A DNA stretch of 64,000 nt from Mycobacterium parmense. Lineage in GTDB: Bacteria; Actinomycetota; Actinomycetes; Mycobacteriales; Mycobacteriaceae. Each line of letters begins with the position of its first letter. Position 1 is the first letter of the stretch. The notes under the pieces are model-generated. The model made no database searches. It saw only the letters and a list, made by a program, of their open reading frames with translations, and was not told where the DNA came from. The position numbers and the translations under genes are program-made. The stretch lies in assembly GCF_010730575.1 (NCBI RefSeq), contig NZ_AP022614.1:4092001-4156000 (forward strand). The letters run 5' to 3'. This document shows, in pieces, positions 1-8,467 of the stretch.

Positions 1-1804
1 GCCGCAGTTGGATTCCATTACGCGAGTGCTCCACGACCAGCTCGGCCGCTACGTTCAGCGCCGCCTCGACCATGGTGGACTCGACAAGCATTCCGGCTCC
101 GCTGCGGTCACGGATCACCAGTGCCGCAACGGCGGCGAACGCGGCGTGCAGCCCGGCGATCGGATCGCACACACCGCGGGGAATAACCGGCGGCCCGTCG
201 GCGTGCCCCGTCATCCATGCCATTCCGGTCGCCTGTTCCATCGTCTGCGCGAAGCCGACGCGGTCGCGCCACGGGCCGTCGAGGCCGAATGCGGGCATCC
301 GAACCATGATCGCGCGGGGGTTCGCCTCGCTCACGGCGTCCCATTCCAGGCCGAAGTTCGCCATCACCCTCGGCGAGAAATTCTCGATGACGAGGTCGCC
401 GGCGGCGACGAGCTCCAGCGCGATGGCGCGCCCGGCGTCGGTTGCCAGATCGACGCTGATGCCCCGCTTGTTGCTGTTGCTGCACAGGAAAACCGGCCCC
501 CACTCCCACCATTGGTCCCAGGAGGGGGGCCGGCCGCCGGCGAACCGCAAGCCGTCGGGCCGGCGAACGCCCTCGACTTTGATCACGTCGGCACCGAGGG
601 CGCCGAGGAGTTGAGTGGCGACCGGCCCGGCCCAGAAGGCGGTGAAGTCGGTGATCCGTATGTCGGACAGCGGCAACGCGCCGGGATCCGCGACGGGCCG
701 CCGGCCGGGTCGCGGCGGCCAGTGCACGCGCCCGTTGTCGGCGCCGAGTTGCGGCGGCCGCCCGGGCGTCACGGTGGCGATCGCGTCGCTGCGGTACGGC
801 ACCCGGGGCTGCAGCACCCCCGCCTGGGACTCGACGAACACGCCGCGCTCGACGAAGTGGTCCACCTTGGGCAGCATCTCCGGGGTCGCGATGGGAGCCA
901 CCGGGATGCGGAAGGCCACCGCGATGTCGACGATCTCCTGCGTGGTGCGGGCTTGCGTCCACCGGGTCACCATCCCCAGGAACTCGTCGCGGCGCTGGGC
1001 CCGCCCGGCGAACGACGCCAGTTCGTCGTCGTCGACCAGATCCGCGCGGTCGATCATCACCAGGAAGTCCTGGAATTGTTGCGCGGTGATGGTGCAGAAA
1101 CCCACCATCCCGTCGGCCGTGGGCACGATCGACGGCAGCTCCAGGCTGCGTCCGTACAGCAGGGAATCCGGGCCCAGCACGCTGGCCGACATGGCGGACA
1201 GACCGCCCATGCCGATCGCCATCGCCTCGTAGGTCGAGACGTCGACGACCTCGCCCCGGCCGCTGCGCAGGGCGTGCCGCCCGGTGGCCGCTGCGACCGC
1301 GGCGGCAAACGAGCCGGCCAGCCACTCCCCCAGCCGGCCACCCGCCTGGACGGGTTCGTCGCCCGGCCAGCCGCGGCCGGCGATCGAGCCGCACAACGCC
1401 TGCAGGACGAACTCGTTGGCGGCGACCTGGTCGTCGACATAAGGTCCGGTCGTGCCGAACGGCGTCACGGCCACGACGACGGCAGACGATCCGGTGCGGG
1501 CGGTGATGTCGTCGAGCGTCCAGCCGTCGGTCAGGTCGGTGAGCACCAGGTCGGCGCCCGCGAGCAGCGCGCTGATCTCGCCGGGATCCACGTCGACCAC
1601 CGACCTCTTGCCCGCCGCCAGATAGCCGAACAGCGCGCCCGGGGGGCCGCCCGCGGACCACGTCCGCACCGAATCACCCTGCTCCGATTCCACTTTCACG
1701 ACGTCGGCGCCGGCGTCGGCGAACATCTTGGCACAGTAGGAAGCCGCGATCCCGTTGGACAACTCCAGCACACGCCAGCCCGCGAACGGTGCCTGACCAT
1801 TCAC
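1..1804 (-). CDS. Tandem-fused class III (CaiB/BaiF) CoA-transferase, 3' end outside window
   Basis: The protein would move CoA between acyl-CoA and a free acid in acyl-CoA catabolism. The GTG start at 1804 lies 2 bases after the stop of the upstream amidohydrolase, so the two are co-transcribed. The N-terminal half opens with PFAGWRVLELSNGIAASYCA and a GADVVKVE motif. A second family III start appears near residue 375 (LPLSDIRITDFTAFWAGP, then GADVIKVEG), so two CoA-transferase domains are fused in tandem. The frame is open to the window edge (601 codons), consistent with the roughly 750-800 residues of fused mycobacterial members. Substrate is unknown. The family call is firm; the pathway is inferred from neighbouring acyl-CoA genes. 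Confidence 0.88.
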   Translation of the reverse strand, partial: MNGQAPFAGWRVLELSNGIAASYCAKMFADAGADVVKVESEQGDSVRTWSAGGPPGALFGYLAAGKRSVVDVDPGEISALLAGADLVLTDLTDGWTLDDITARTGSSAVVVAVTPFGTTGPYVDDQVAANEFVLQALCGSIAGRGWPGDEPVQAGGRLGEWLAGSFAAAVAAATGRHALRSGRGEVVDVSTYEAMAIGMGGLSAMSASVLGPDSLLYGRSLELPSIVPTADGMVGFCTITAQQFQDFLVMIDRADLVDDDELASFAGRAQRRDEFLGMVTRWTQARTTQEIVDIAVAFRIPVAPIATPEMLPKVDHFVERGVFVESQAGVLQPRVPYRSDAIATVTPGRPPQLGADNGRVHWPPRPGRRPVADPGALPLSDIRITDFTAFWAGPVATQLLGALGADVIKVEGVRRPDGLRFAGGRPPSWDQWWEWGPVFLCSNSNKRGISVDLATDAGRAIALELVAAGDLVIENFSPRVMANFGLEWDAVSEANPRAIMVRMPAFGLDGPWRDRVGFAQTMEQATGMAWMTGHADGPPVIPRGVCDPIAGLHAAFAAVAALVIRDRSGAGMLVESTMVEAALNVAAELVVEHSRNGIQLR

Positions 1805-1806
1805 GG

Positions 1807-3156
1807 TCAATTGCCCAGGGTGGTGGCGCGCCCGGCGATGCCGCCGGCCTCGGCGGTCACCGTCGCCGAACCCTGTGCCTGCAGGGCGAACTGCGTCATC
1901 CGTGTCCAGGCGTCGCGGTCACGCTGGCTGGCACGGTGGCCGACGTGGGTGACGACGTCGACGTCGGTGGCCTGGCGGCGCAGCTGCCCGGCCCGCGCCT
2001 GCTCCTTGGGAACGTGGCGGAACGGATCGAAAGAGTAGGCGGCCATGGCGTTTTCGTGGGTGATCTTGTTGATGACCGCATCGTCGAGGTGGCCCATGGT
2101 CTCCACGACGTCCTCGGGCGCGAACGGCCAGTTGCTGTCGGAATGCGGGAAGTCGGACTCCCAGCACAGCATGTCCTCGTTGAACCAGTCCATGTTGCGC
2201 ACGCCGACCTTGTCGCTGATGAAACAGGTGTAGAAGTGCCGTTTGAACACGTCGGACGGTCCGTCGTAGCCGGGCGGGAAGGTGGCCAGCGTCCAGCCTG
2301 CGTGACGGTTGAAGACGTGCTCGGCCCGCCACAGAAAGTACGGCATCCAACCGACGTCACCCTCGGTGAGCGAAAACTTCAGTTCCGGGAAGTCGCCCCA
2401 GAACTCGGCCCAAATCAGCTCGGTGAAGGTGAACATGCTCATCATCGACGACGCGGTCATCTGCACGCTGGGCGGGGCGTCCGTCGACACCTGGGGAGAG
2501 CGGGACGCCGAGCCGACGTGGGTGCACAACACGGTTCTGCTCTCGCACGCGGCCTCGAACAGTGGGTACCAATACTTGGTGTGGATGCTCGGCATCTGCA
2601 GCGCCTCGGGGTTCTCCGAGAACGTCACGGCGTGACAACCCTTGTCCGCGAGCCGTTTGACCTCCCTTGCCGCCTCTGCGACGTCGAACAGCGGCAGGAT
2701 GCCACACGGGATGAATCGCCCGGGGTGCGCCGCGCACCACTCGTCGACGTGCCAGTCGTTGTAGGCCTTGATCATCACCAGGTTGACGTCACGGTCGGGC
2801 CCCTGGTTGAGGACCTGGCCGGAAAAGCCGGTGAAGTTCGGGAAGTTCAGGCCGGCCAGCTGGCCTCCCGCATTCATGTCGCGGACCCGCTCGTCGACGT
2901 TGAAGCAGCCCGGGCGCATCTCGTCGTAGCGCGAGGCGTCGATGTTGTACATCTCGCGGGGCTTGCCCGCGACGGCATTGAGGCCCATGTTCCGCCCGCG
3001 GACATCGCCGTAGTACCACTGCTGGATACCGTCGGGCTCGAGCACGACCCGCGGGGCGCGGTCCTTGAACCTGGCGGGCACATGCGATTCGAACATGTCG
3101 GCGGGCTCGGCGATGTGATCGTCCACGCTGATCAGGATCAGGTCGTCTTTGTTCAT
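1807..3156 (-). CDS. Amidohydrolase family 2 metal-dependent hydrolase
   Basis: A 449-residue TIM-barrel amidohydrolase of the amidohydrolase-2 (ACMSD-like) type common in mycobacterial catabolic clusters. The N-terminus has ISVDDHIAEP, the usual position of the first metal-binding motif but with DxH rather than HxH. Further conserved segments include CTHVGSASR and WESDFPHSDSNWP near the C-terminus. Members hydrolyse or decarboxylate ring or amide substrates; the actual reaction is not predictable here. It is first in an operon with the fused CoA-transferase (2-base gap). A promoter-like sequence lies upstream at 3186-3215, and a LacI regulator is divergently oriented, so substrate induction through that regulator is plausible. 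Confidence 0.85.
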   Translation of the reverse strand: MNKDDLILISVDDHIAEPADMFESHVPARFKDRAPRVVLEPDGIQQWYYGDVRGRNMGLNAVAGKPREMYNIDASRYDEMRPGCFNVDERVRDMNAGGQLAGLNFPNFTGFSGQVLNQGPDRDVNLVMIKAYNDWHVDEWCAAHPGRFIPCGILPLFDVAEAAREVKRLADKGCHAVTFSENPEALQMPSIHTKYWYPLFEAACESRTVLCTHVGSASRSPQVSTDAPPSVQMTASSMMSMFTFTELIWAEFWGDFPELKFSLTEGDVGWMPYFLWRAEHVFNRHAGWTLATFPPGYDGPSDVFKRHFYTCFISDKVGVRNMDWFNEDMLCWESDFPHSDSNWPFAPEDVVETMGHLDDAVINKITHENAMAAYSFDPFRHVPKEQARAGQLRRQATDVDVVTHVGHRASQRDRDAWTRMTQFALQAQGSATVTAEAGGIAGRATTLGN

Positions 3157-3185
3157 GCCGCGCTCCTAGCGTGCCGGTGCCGACT

Positions 3186-3215
3186 AGTAGACAATGGCAT
3201 CAGTCACAGTGTCAA
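3186..3215 (-). promoter_or_regulatory. Candidate promoter of the amidohydrolase/CoA-transferase operon
   Basis: On the minus strand a perfect TTGACA (3210-3215) is followed after 18 bases by TCTACT (3186-3191), about 30 bases upstream of the amidohydrolase start. This fits a SigA-like promoter with a fair -10 element. It is inferred from sequence only. Confidence 0.45.
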
Positions 3216-3425
3216 CGGCACGCGCCGGCCCGTGCGGGCCGTGTGGAGCGCTGCTGAACCGTAAAGCGGTTGGTGTGCAACACATGCGCGCCCGGCGCGA
3301 CCGCGTTGCCCCCGAATCCCGCTGGGCTCCGCGCAACGACTATTAGTCCGTCCCCGGGGTCCCGGCGGTCATGGCGCCCACGGTGGTCGCGTGCCACCAT
3401 GAGGCATGCCCGGGCCAGGAAGGCG

Positions 3426-4409
3426 ATGCCGTTGAGCACCAGCAAGGCCGCGCGCCCCACCACCGCCGACGTCGCCCGATTGGCCAGCGTGTCCACCGCG
3501 ACCGTCAGTTACGTGCTCAACAACGCGGAGGGCCGCAGAATCTCACCCGAAACCCGCGACGCCGTGTACCGCGCCGCGAAGCTGCTGGGCTATCGGCCGA
3601 ACCTTGCCGCCCGCAACCTCGCGCGCGGCAAGAGCGGCGTGGTCTTGTACGTCGTGCCGCGCGTCGCGGTCGGTGAGATGCCGATGCAGGCCGGCAGCCG
3701 CATGACCACAGCATTCGCAAGGCAGGGGCTGCTGCAGGTGCAGATCTTCGAAACCGAGGACGACAAGCACGTGGTCGATGCGATCGAGAGCCTCGATCCC
3801 GTCGCGGTCACCAGCCTCTTCCCCCTGCACGGTGCCGCCTTGCACGCGGTGCAGCAGGCGGGCGCGCCGCTCATCGAGATCGGCACGCTGCCCGCGCTCG
3901 GCGATCCGCATCTGTCGGTCGGCGAGATGCGGGTCGACCACCTCGTGTCGCGCGGTCATCGGCGAATCGCGTTCGCCTACACCGGAATCGCCCGGTGGCG
4001 CGCCCTGGGCGACTACTGGTTCGAGGGTGTCTCCCGCGCGGCCCGCACGCGCGGCCTCCCGCCCGTGCGGGTCGGCTCGGTGACACTGGACACCGCCGCC
4101 GACGTGGTGGCCGCCTGGGCACGTGACGGCGTCACCGCCGTGTGCGCCCAGAGCGACGAGATCGCCTGCCTCCTCCTGTACGGCATCCACAGGGCAGGGC
4201 TGGTCTGCCCCGCCGACCTCGCCGTCATCGGCGTCGACGCCAGCCCCATGGGAATGGTCAGCACGCCGCCGCTGACCACCGTCGAGTTCGACCCGGACGC
4301 GGTCGCCGACGCCGCCATCGCCGCCGTCTTCGAGCGGCTGGGGCTCACGGCTCCGCCCTCTCCGGCGCCGACCGACATCGCCCGCCTGATCGTCCGCTCA
4401 TCGACGTGA
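3426..4409 (+). CDS. LacI-family transcriptional regulator
   Basis: A 327-residue LacI/GalR regulator. An N-terminal helix-turn-helix (ADVARLASVSTATVSYVLN, about residues 13-31) and the hinge YRPNLAARNLARGKSG are followed by a periplasmic-binding-protein-like effector domain ending with the usual VIGVDASPMG and LTTVEFDP segments. Start chosen at ATG 3426 because AGGA at 3417-3420 lies 5 bases upstream; an in-frame ATG at 3399 is the alternative. It is divergent from the amidohydrolase/CoA-transferase operon and probably controls it, binding within the 3157-3425 spacer; the DUF35 gene follows convergently. Effector unknown. Confidence 0.87.
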   Translation: MPLSTSKAARPTTADVARLASVSTATVSYVLNNAEGRRISPETRDAVYRAAKLLGYRPNLAARNLARGKSGVVLYVVPRVAVGEMPMQAGSRMTTAFARQGLLQVQIFETEDDKHVVDAIESLDPVAVTSLFPLHGAALHAVQQAGAPLIEIGTLPALGDPHLSVGEMRVDHLVSRGHRRIAFAYTGIARWRALGDYWFEGVSRAARTRGLPPVRVGSVTLDTAADVVAAWARDGVTAVCAQSDEIACLLLYGIHRAGLVCPADLAVIGVDASPMGMVSTPPLTTVEFDPDAVADAAIAAVFERLGLTAPPSPAPTDIARLIVRSST

Positions 4410-4434
4410 TCGCGCGCGAACTCCCACCGCGCCC

Positions 4435-4851
4435 TCAACCGCCGGCCGGCTCGTACCTGAGCATCGTCACCTCGTGCTCCGGGTAGTCGAAGAACACCGG
4501 CTTGACCCGCATCCCAACCCGCAGATCACCGGGCTCGACGTTGACCATCTCGGTGGAGAACCTCGGCCCCTCGTCCCACTCGACGATGGCCAGCAGCTGC
4601 GGGACGGCGTCGGCGAAGTGCTGGGATACCGGCCTGCGTGCCGTCGTGAACGAGTACAGCGTGCCCATGCCCGAGATCTCGCGCCACTCCAAATCGTCGG
4701 CCAGGGTCCGCGGGGCACGCACCCGGGGGTAGAACACATAGCCCTGCAATGACGGCGAGTACTGGATGACGATGCGGTGCTGGGCCAGCGCGTCCCAAAA
4801 CGGGGCGGTGGTGGGGGTTTTCACGGGCATCGGCCGTTCGAAGGTGGCCAT
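4435..4851 (-). CDS. DUF35 OB-fold protein lacking the zinc-ribbon cysteines
   Basis: A 138-residue member of the DUF35/acyl-CoA-associated OB-fold family, which partners thiolase-like enzymes (for example ChsH2-DUF35 with the Ltp2 aldolase, or BbsA with BbsB). The order is an N-terminal helix (FWDALAQHRIVIQ), a degenerate rubredoxin-like knuckle, then the OB fold (MGTLYSFTTARRPV, VEPGDLRVGMRVKPVF). The usual CxxC...CPxC zinc ribbon is replaced by YSPSLQGYVFYPRVRAP, with no cysteine in the whole protein. It lies 6 bases after the thiolase-like gene, supporting a complex of the two. Family assignment is strong; loss of zinc is directly visible. Confidence 0.85.
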   Translation of the reverse strand: MATFERPMPVKTPTTAPFWDALAQHRIVIQYSPSLQGYVFYPRVRAPRTLADDLEWREISGMGTLYSFTTARRPVSQHFADAVPQLLAIVEWDEGPRFSTEMVNVEPGDLRVGMRVKPVFFDYPEHEVTMLRYEPAGG

Positions 4852-4857
4852 GTGCGA

Positions 4858-6066
4858 TCAGTCTCCCTCGAGGACGAGCGCGGTCTGCTCCGACAGGATC
4901 CCACCGTTTCCGGACACGAACGCCCGATGGCAGTCGGCGACCTGGGCCGCGCCCGCCCGGCCCATGATCTGGCGGGTGGCGTCGCACACGTGGTGCATTC
5001 CGCCCGCCAGGCCCGCCTGGCCGAAGCCCAGTTGCCCGCCGGCGGTGTTGAGCGGGAAGTCGCCGCGGAAGGTCAGGTCGTGGCCGGCGACGAACTCCAT
5101 GCCCTTGCCCTTCCCGCAGAAACCGGCGTCCTCCAGCGACAGCAGCACGGTGATCGTGTAGCAGTCGTAGATCGACACCATGTCCATCTGCTCACGGCCG
5201 AGTCCCGTCATCGTGAAGGCGGTGTCCGCCGCCGCAGCCATCGGGGTGTGCAGCAGGTCCTCGGCGTATGTCGGGGTTTTGAACGGCACGTGCTCGCCGA
5301 ACCCCTTGATCCACACCGGACGGTTGCGGGTACGCTTGGCGATGTCCGCGTTGGCGACGACGACGGCGGCGCCCCCGACGCAGGGCATGACGATCTCCAG
5401 CATGTGCAGCGGGTCGGCGATCACCGGGCTGGCCAGCACGTCGTCGACGGTGACCGCCTTGTCCTTCCAGATCGCGCCCTCTGTGTGATTGGCGTTGACC
5501 CGCTGGTCGACGACGATCTTGGCCATCGCGCGCTCGTCGTAGCCGTAAACCGCCGCGTAGCGCTGCGCCACCTGGCCGTACGGACCGTTCTGTCCCAGAT
5601 TGCCGTAGGGGATCTCGAATTCGGCCTGAGGTGAGCCGTATTGGTTACTGGACGATCCGAAGAACATCGCGTCCACCAGCGGCCTGGGCCGCTTCGGAGA
5701 GGAGGGCGTGACGTAGCGGGCGGGCAGCGCGCACAGGACGGCTTCGCAGATGCCGAGTTCGATCGCCGCGGCAGCGCGCCAGACCATCGCCGCGGCGCTG
5801 GCCCCGCCGAGGTCCACGAGTTCGGCGAACCGCGCCGCGACACCCAGATATTCCGCGATGGTCGAAGGCACGAAGATCTGCGACTCGGCCAGGTGCGACG
5901 CCACGATGCCGTCGACGACCTCGAACGGCAGTCCCGCATCGTCGGTGGCTGCGGCGCCGAGTTCGGCCCACTGCTCGATGGCGAACGGTGCGGGCGAGGC
6001 CTTGGTCAAGCGTTCCGGTGGTAGCTCGACGTACCCGACGATCGCGGCCTCGCCACGTAATCCCAT
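4858..6066 (-). CDS. Thiolase-like (SCP-x/Ltp type) protein, probable lyase/aldolase partner of DUF35
   Basis: A 402-residue thiolase-fold protein of the lipid-transfer/SCP-x branch. The segment expected to carry the nucleophilic cysteine reads DLGGASAAAMVW, with no cysteine, as in the non-thiolytic Ltp2 retro-aldolases. The C-terminal half keeps SIYDCYTITVLLSLEDAG and the glycine-rich GGQLGFGQAGLAGGMHH, where thiolases have GGxxxxGHP-like motifs. It sits between the fused acyl-CoA dehydrogenase (9-base gap) and the DUF35 gene (6-base gap). By analogy with steroid side-chain degradation, the pair could cleave a beta-hydroxyacyl-CoA by retro-aldol reaction. The fold is well supported; the aldolase role is inference. 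Confidence 0.85.
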   Translation of the reverse strand: MGLRGEAAIVGYVELPPERLTKASPAPFAIEQWAELGAAATDDAGLPFEVVDGIVASHLAESQIFVPSTIAEYLGVAARFAELVDLGGASAAAMVWRAAAAIELGICEAVLCALPARYVTPSSPKRPRPLVDAMFFGSSSNQYGSPQAEFEIPYGNLGQNGPYGQVAQRYAAVYGYDERAMAKIVVDQRVNANHTEGAIWKDKAVTVDDVLASPVIADPLHMLEIVMPCVGGAAVVVANADIAKRTRNRPVWIKGFGEHVPFKTPTYAEDLLHTPMAAAADTAFTMTGLGREQMDMVSIYDCYTITVLLSLEDAGFCGKGKGMEFVAGHDLTFRGDFPLNTAGGQLGFGQAGLAGGMHHVCDATRQIMGRAGAAQVADCHRAFVSGNGGILSEQTALVLEGD

Positions 6067-6075
6067 GCCGTGTCC

Positions 6076-8301
6076 TTATTTTCGGGGTAAGCCCAGAATC
6101 ATCTGCGCGATGATGTTCAGCTGGATCTCTCGGGTTCCGCCACCGATCAGTTCGGCGGGCAGGTGCAGGTACGGCTCGACGATGGCGGGGTCGGAGTCGG
6201 CGACCATCGCCAACCTCCCGGCCAGCTGCAGCGTCGCCTCGAACGTCCGCCGCAGCAGCACGTTCATCGCCACCTTGGCGATGCTCGACGCCGGGCCGGA
6301 TGCCTGCCCGTCGAGCAGGCGGATGGTCTCCCGCACACCCAGCGCCCTGATGGCGTTGGTGTAGGCGTCGAGTTCGCCGAGGGCGCGTAACGCGTCGTCG
6401 CGGTCCGGACCGGGTTGCGCCGCGATCCGGCGGAGCGCGGCGGCCCGGTCGAACTTGACGTAACCGCTGATGGCCGAGCGCTCTTCGGCCAGGGTGGCAA
6501 TCGCGAGGTTCCAGCCGTCGGTGGGACCGCCCAGCAGCATCTCGTCCGGCACGAAGACGTCGGTCAGGAACACCTCGTTGAAGTGCGCGTCGCCGGTCGC
6601 CGTCTTGATCGGCTGGATCTCCACCCCGGGCGAGCGCATATCGAGGATGAAATACCCGATGCCGCGGTGCTTTCCGGCCTCGGGATCGGTGCGCGCCAGC
6701 AGCGCGCCCAGGTCGGCGTACTGCGCCAGCGACGTCCAGATCTTGTGGCCGTTGATCCGCCAGCCGCCGTCGACCCTGGTCGCCCGGGTGGACAGCGAGG
6801 CGAGGTCTGAGCCGGCCCCCGGCTCGCTGAACAGCTGGCACCACAGGATGTCGCCGCGCTGCGTCGCCGGGATCAGGCGCTCCTGCAGGTATTTCGGAGC
6901 GGCGGCCAGCACGGCGGGCAGAATCCATTCGGCGATGTTCAGCGAGGGCCGAACGAGCCCGGGCCGCTTGGCGAATTCCTCGTCGATGATGAGCTGTTTG
7001 AGGGGACCCGCATCCACACCCCAAGGGGCCGGCCAGTGCGGGGCCATCAAGCCGGCCTCGGCGATCAACGAGCGCTGCGGCCCGGTGGCCAGATGCTCGT
7101 AGTCGCCATTGGGTGCGGGCTTGTCGTTGCGCAATTGCATTGCCGCATCCAGCGTCTCGGCGACCCACGACCGGAACTCCGATTCCGCGTCGCCCAGATC
7201 GACCGCCATGTCGCGCTGCTGGCGGCAGGTCGCTTCGCCGAGACGGCGGGCCCACCGGTTGGCCGGCCCGATCGACCCGGCGAGGCTCACAGCCCGCCGC
7301 CAGTACAGGTGCAGGTCGTGTTCCCAGGTGAAGCCGATCGCACCGAACATCGTCAACGCGTCGAGCACAAGGTCCGGCGCGGGCGAGATGGCGATCGTCG
7401 CCGCGCCGGCCGCGGCGATGAGGTGCTGCTCGAGCGGTTCGTCGGCGGCCCGCACCGCGTCCCAGGCCGCGGCAGTGGCCAACTCGCTGTTCACCAGGAG
7501 CATGGCCGCGCTGTGTTGCAGCGCCTGGAAGGTCCCGATGACCTTGCCGAACTGTTCACGGCTTCGCAGGTGCGCGGTGACGGCCTCGACGCACCACTGG
7601 ATGATCCCGGCGGTCATGCTCGCGGTCAGCCCGAGGACGACGCAGTGCGCGCGCTGGGCGTCGATGCCCGTGAGCACATCCGGCTCCGCCACGCCATGGT
7701 CGCTCAGCCGCAGGACCCCGGCATCGGCGACGAGGTCGGTGCCGCACACGGGTTCGACTGTCGCGGTGGTCTTTTGGGTGTCCACCAGCACCCAGATCAT
7801 GCCGTCGTCGGGCGTGCGCGCCGCGGTCAGGATCGTGTGGGCACTGAGAAGACCGGCGGCCGTCGCCGAGACCCCGCTCAGCACCCAGCGGTCACCGTCG
7901 CGACGCGCGTGAAAGTCGCCGTCGCCGGGCAGCATGACCGCCGCCGGTGTTCCGGATGTCAGGTCGCGGAGGAACGATTCAGCGGCGTGCGTGAGCGCGG
8001 CGAGCGATGCGACGGCGCCCGCCGCGACCGTCGGCAGCAGCGGTCCGGGCAACAGCGCTTTGCCGGCCGCTTCCAGGACACACGCGACGTCGCTCAATCG
8101 CCCACCCTGCCCCCCGAGCTCTTCGGGCAGGTGGACGGCGTGAAAGCCGTTGCCGACGAGTTCGTCCCACCATTTCGGGAGCTCACCGGCCGCGAGCGCA
8201 TCGAAGCCCGCGCGGGTGGCCGCGATCGGGGCGTGGCGGGCGGCGAACTGGCCGACGGCGTCGGTGAGCTCTTGCTGCTCCGCGCTCAGTCCCAGAGTCA
8301 T
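6076..8301 (-). CDS. Fused two-domain acyl-CoA dehydrogenase (FadE34/ChsE3-like)
   Basis: A 741-residue protein containing two complete acyl-CoA dehydrogenase domains. Domain 1 (about 1-360) begins LGLSAEQQELTDAVGQFAAR and includes SREQFGKVIGTFQALQH. Domain 2 (about 370-741) includes WCQLFSEPGAGSDLAS, the FAD/substrate loop, NGHKIWTSLAQYA, and a LAEERSAISG helix that may carry the catalytic glutamate. The C-terminus has GGGTREIQLN where single-domain enzymes have EGTSEIQ. The M. tuberculosis fused enzyme FadE34 (ChsE3), acting on steroid side-chain CoA esters, has this architecture. Start at ATG 8301 fits the family N-terminus; in-frame upstream codons exist without a better ribosome site. 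It is first in an operon with the thiolase-like and DUF35 genes. Confidence 0.88.
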   Translation of the reverse strand: MTLGLSAEQQELTDAVGQFAARHAPIAATRAGFDALAAGELPKWWDELVGNGFHAVHLPEELGGQGGRLSDVACVLEAAGKALLPGPLLPTVAAGAVASLAALTHAAESFLRDLTSGTPAAVMLPGDGDFHARRDGDRWVLSGVSATAAGLLSAHTILTAARTPDDGMIWVLVDTQKTTATVEPVCGTDLVADAGVLRLSDHGVAEPDVLTGIDAQRAHCVVLGLTASMTAGIIQWCVEAVTAHLRSREQFGKVIGTFQALQHSAAMLLVNSELATAAAWDAVRAADEPLEQHLIAAAGAATIAISPAPDLVLDALTMFGAIGFTWEHDLHLYWRRAVSLAGSIGPANRWARRLGEATCRQQRDMAVDLGDAESEFRSWVAETLDAAMQLRNDKPAPNGDYEHLATGPQRSLIAEAGLMAPHWPAPWGVDAGPLKQLIIDEEFAKRPGLVRPSLNIAEWILPAVLAAAPKYLQERLIPATQRGDILWCQLFSEPGAGSDLASLSTRATRVDGGWRINGHKIWTSLAQYADLGALLARTDPEAGKHRGIGYFILDMRSPGVEIQPIKTATGDAHFNEVFLTDVFVPDEMLLGGPTDGWNLAIATLAEERSAISGYVKFDRAAALRRIAAQPGPDRDDALRALGELDAYTNAIRALGVRETIRLLDGQASGPASSIAKVAMNVLLRRTFEATLQLAGRLAMVADSDPAIVEPYLHLPAELIGGGTREIQLNIIAQMILGLPRK

Positions 8302-8374
8302 GAACACGGCCGACCAGTGGCTGACGTTGGCCGCACGGACTGACACCTTCCCAACTTCGGTGGCGGCCGACTGA

Positions 8375-8400
8375 CACAAGACGGACCGTCTCGTCTTGTG
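8375..8400. promoter_or_regulatory. Nested palindrome, probable TetR operator
   Basis: CACAAGACG (8375-8383) and CGTCTTGTG (8392-8400) are exact reverse complements 8 bases apart. A second perfect palindrome, AGACGG-A-CCGTCT, is nested at 8379-8391. The site lies midway between the divergent fused acyl-CoA dehydrogenase (start 8301) and TetR gene (start 8468), the expected location for a shared operator. Confidence 0.7.
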
Positions 8401-8467
8401 GCAGACTACGGTGCGGGTCGGGATATGTAAAGCGCGCCCCAGGGCGGCGGAATCGAGGATCAGCCGG

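Noticed and set aside
8..2038. 676-codon plus-strand frame over the CoA-transferase and amidohydrolase genes
   Set aside because: Antisense to two genes with clear family motifs and a shared operon structure; its own translation has no recognisable domain.
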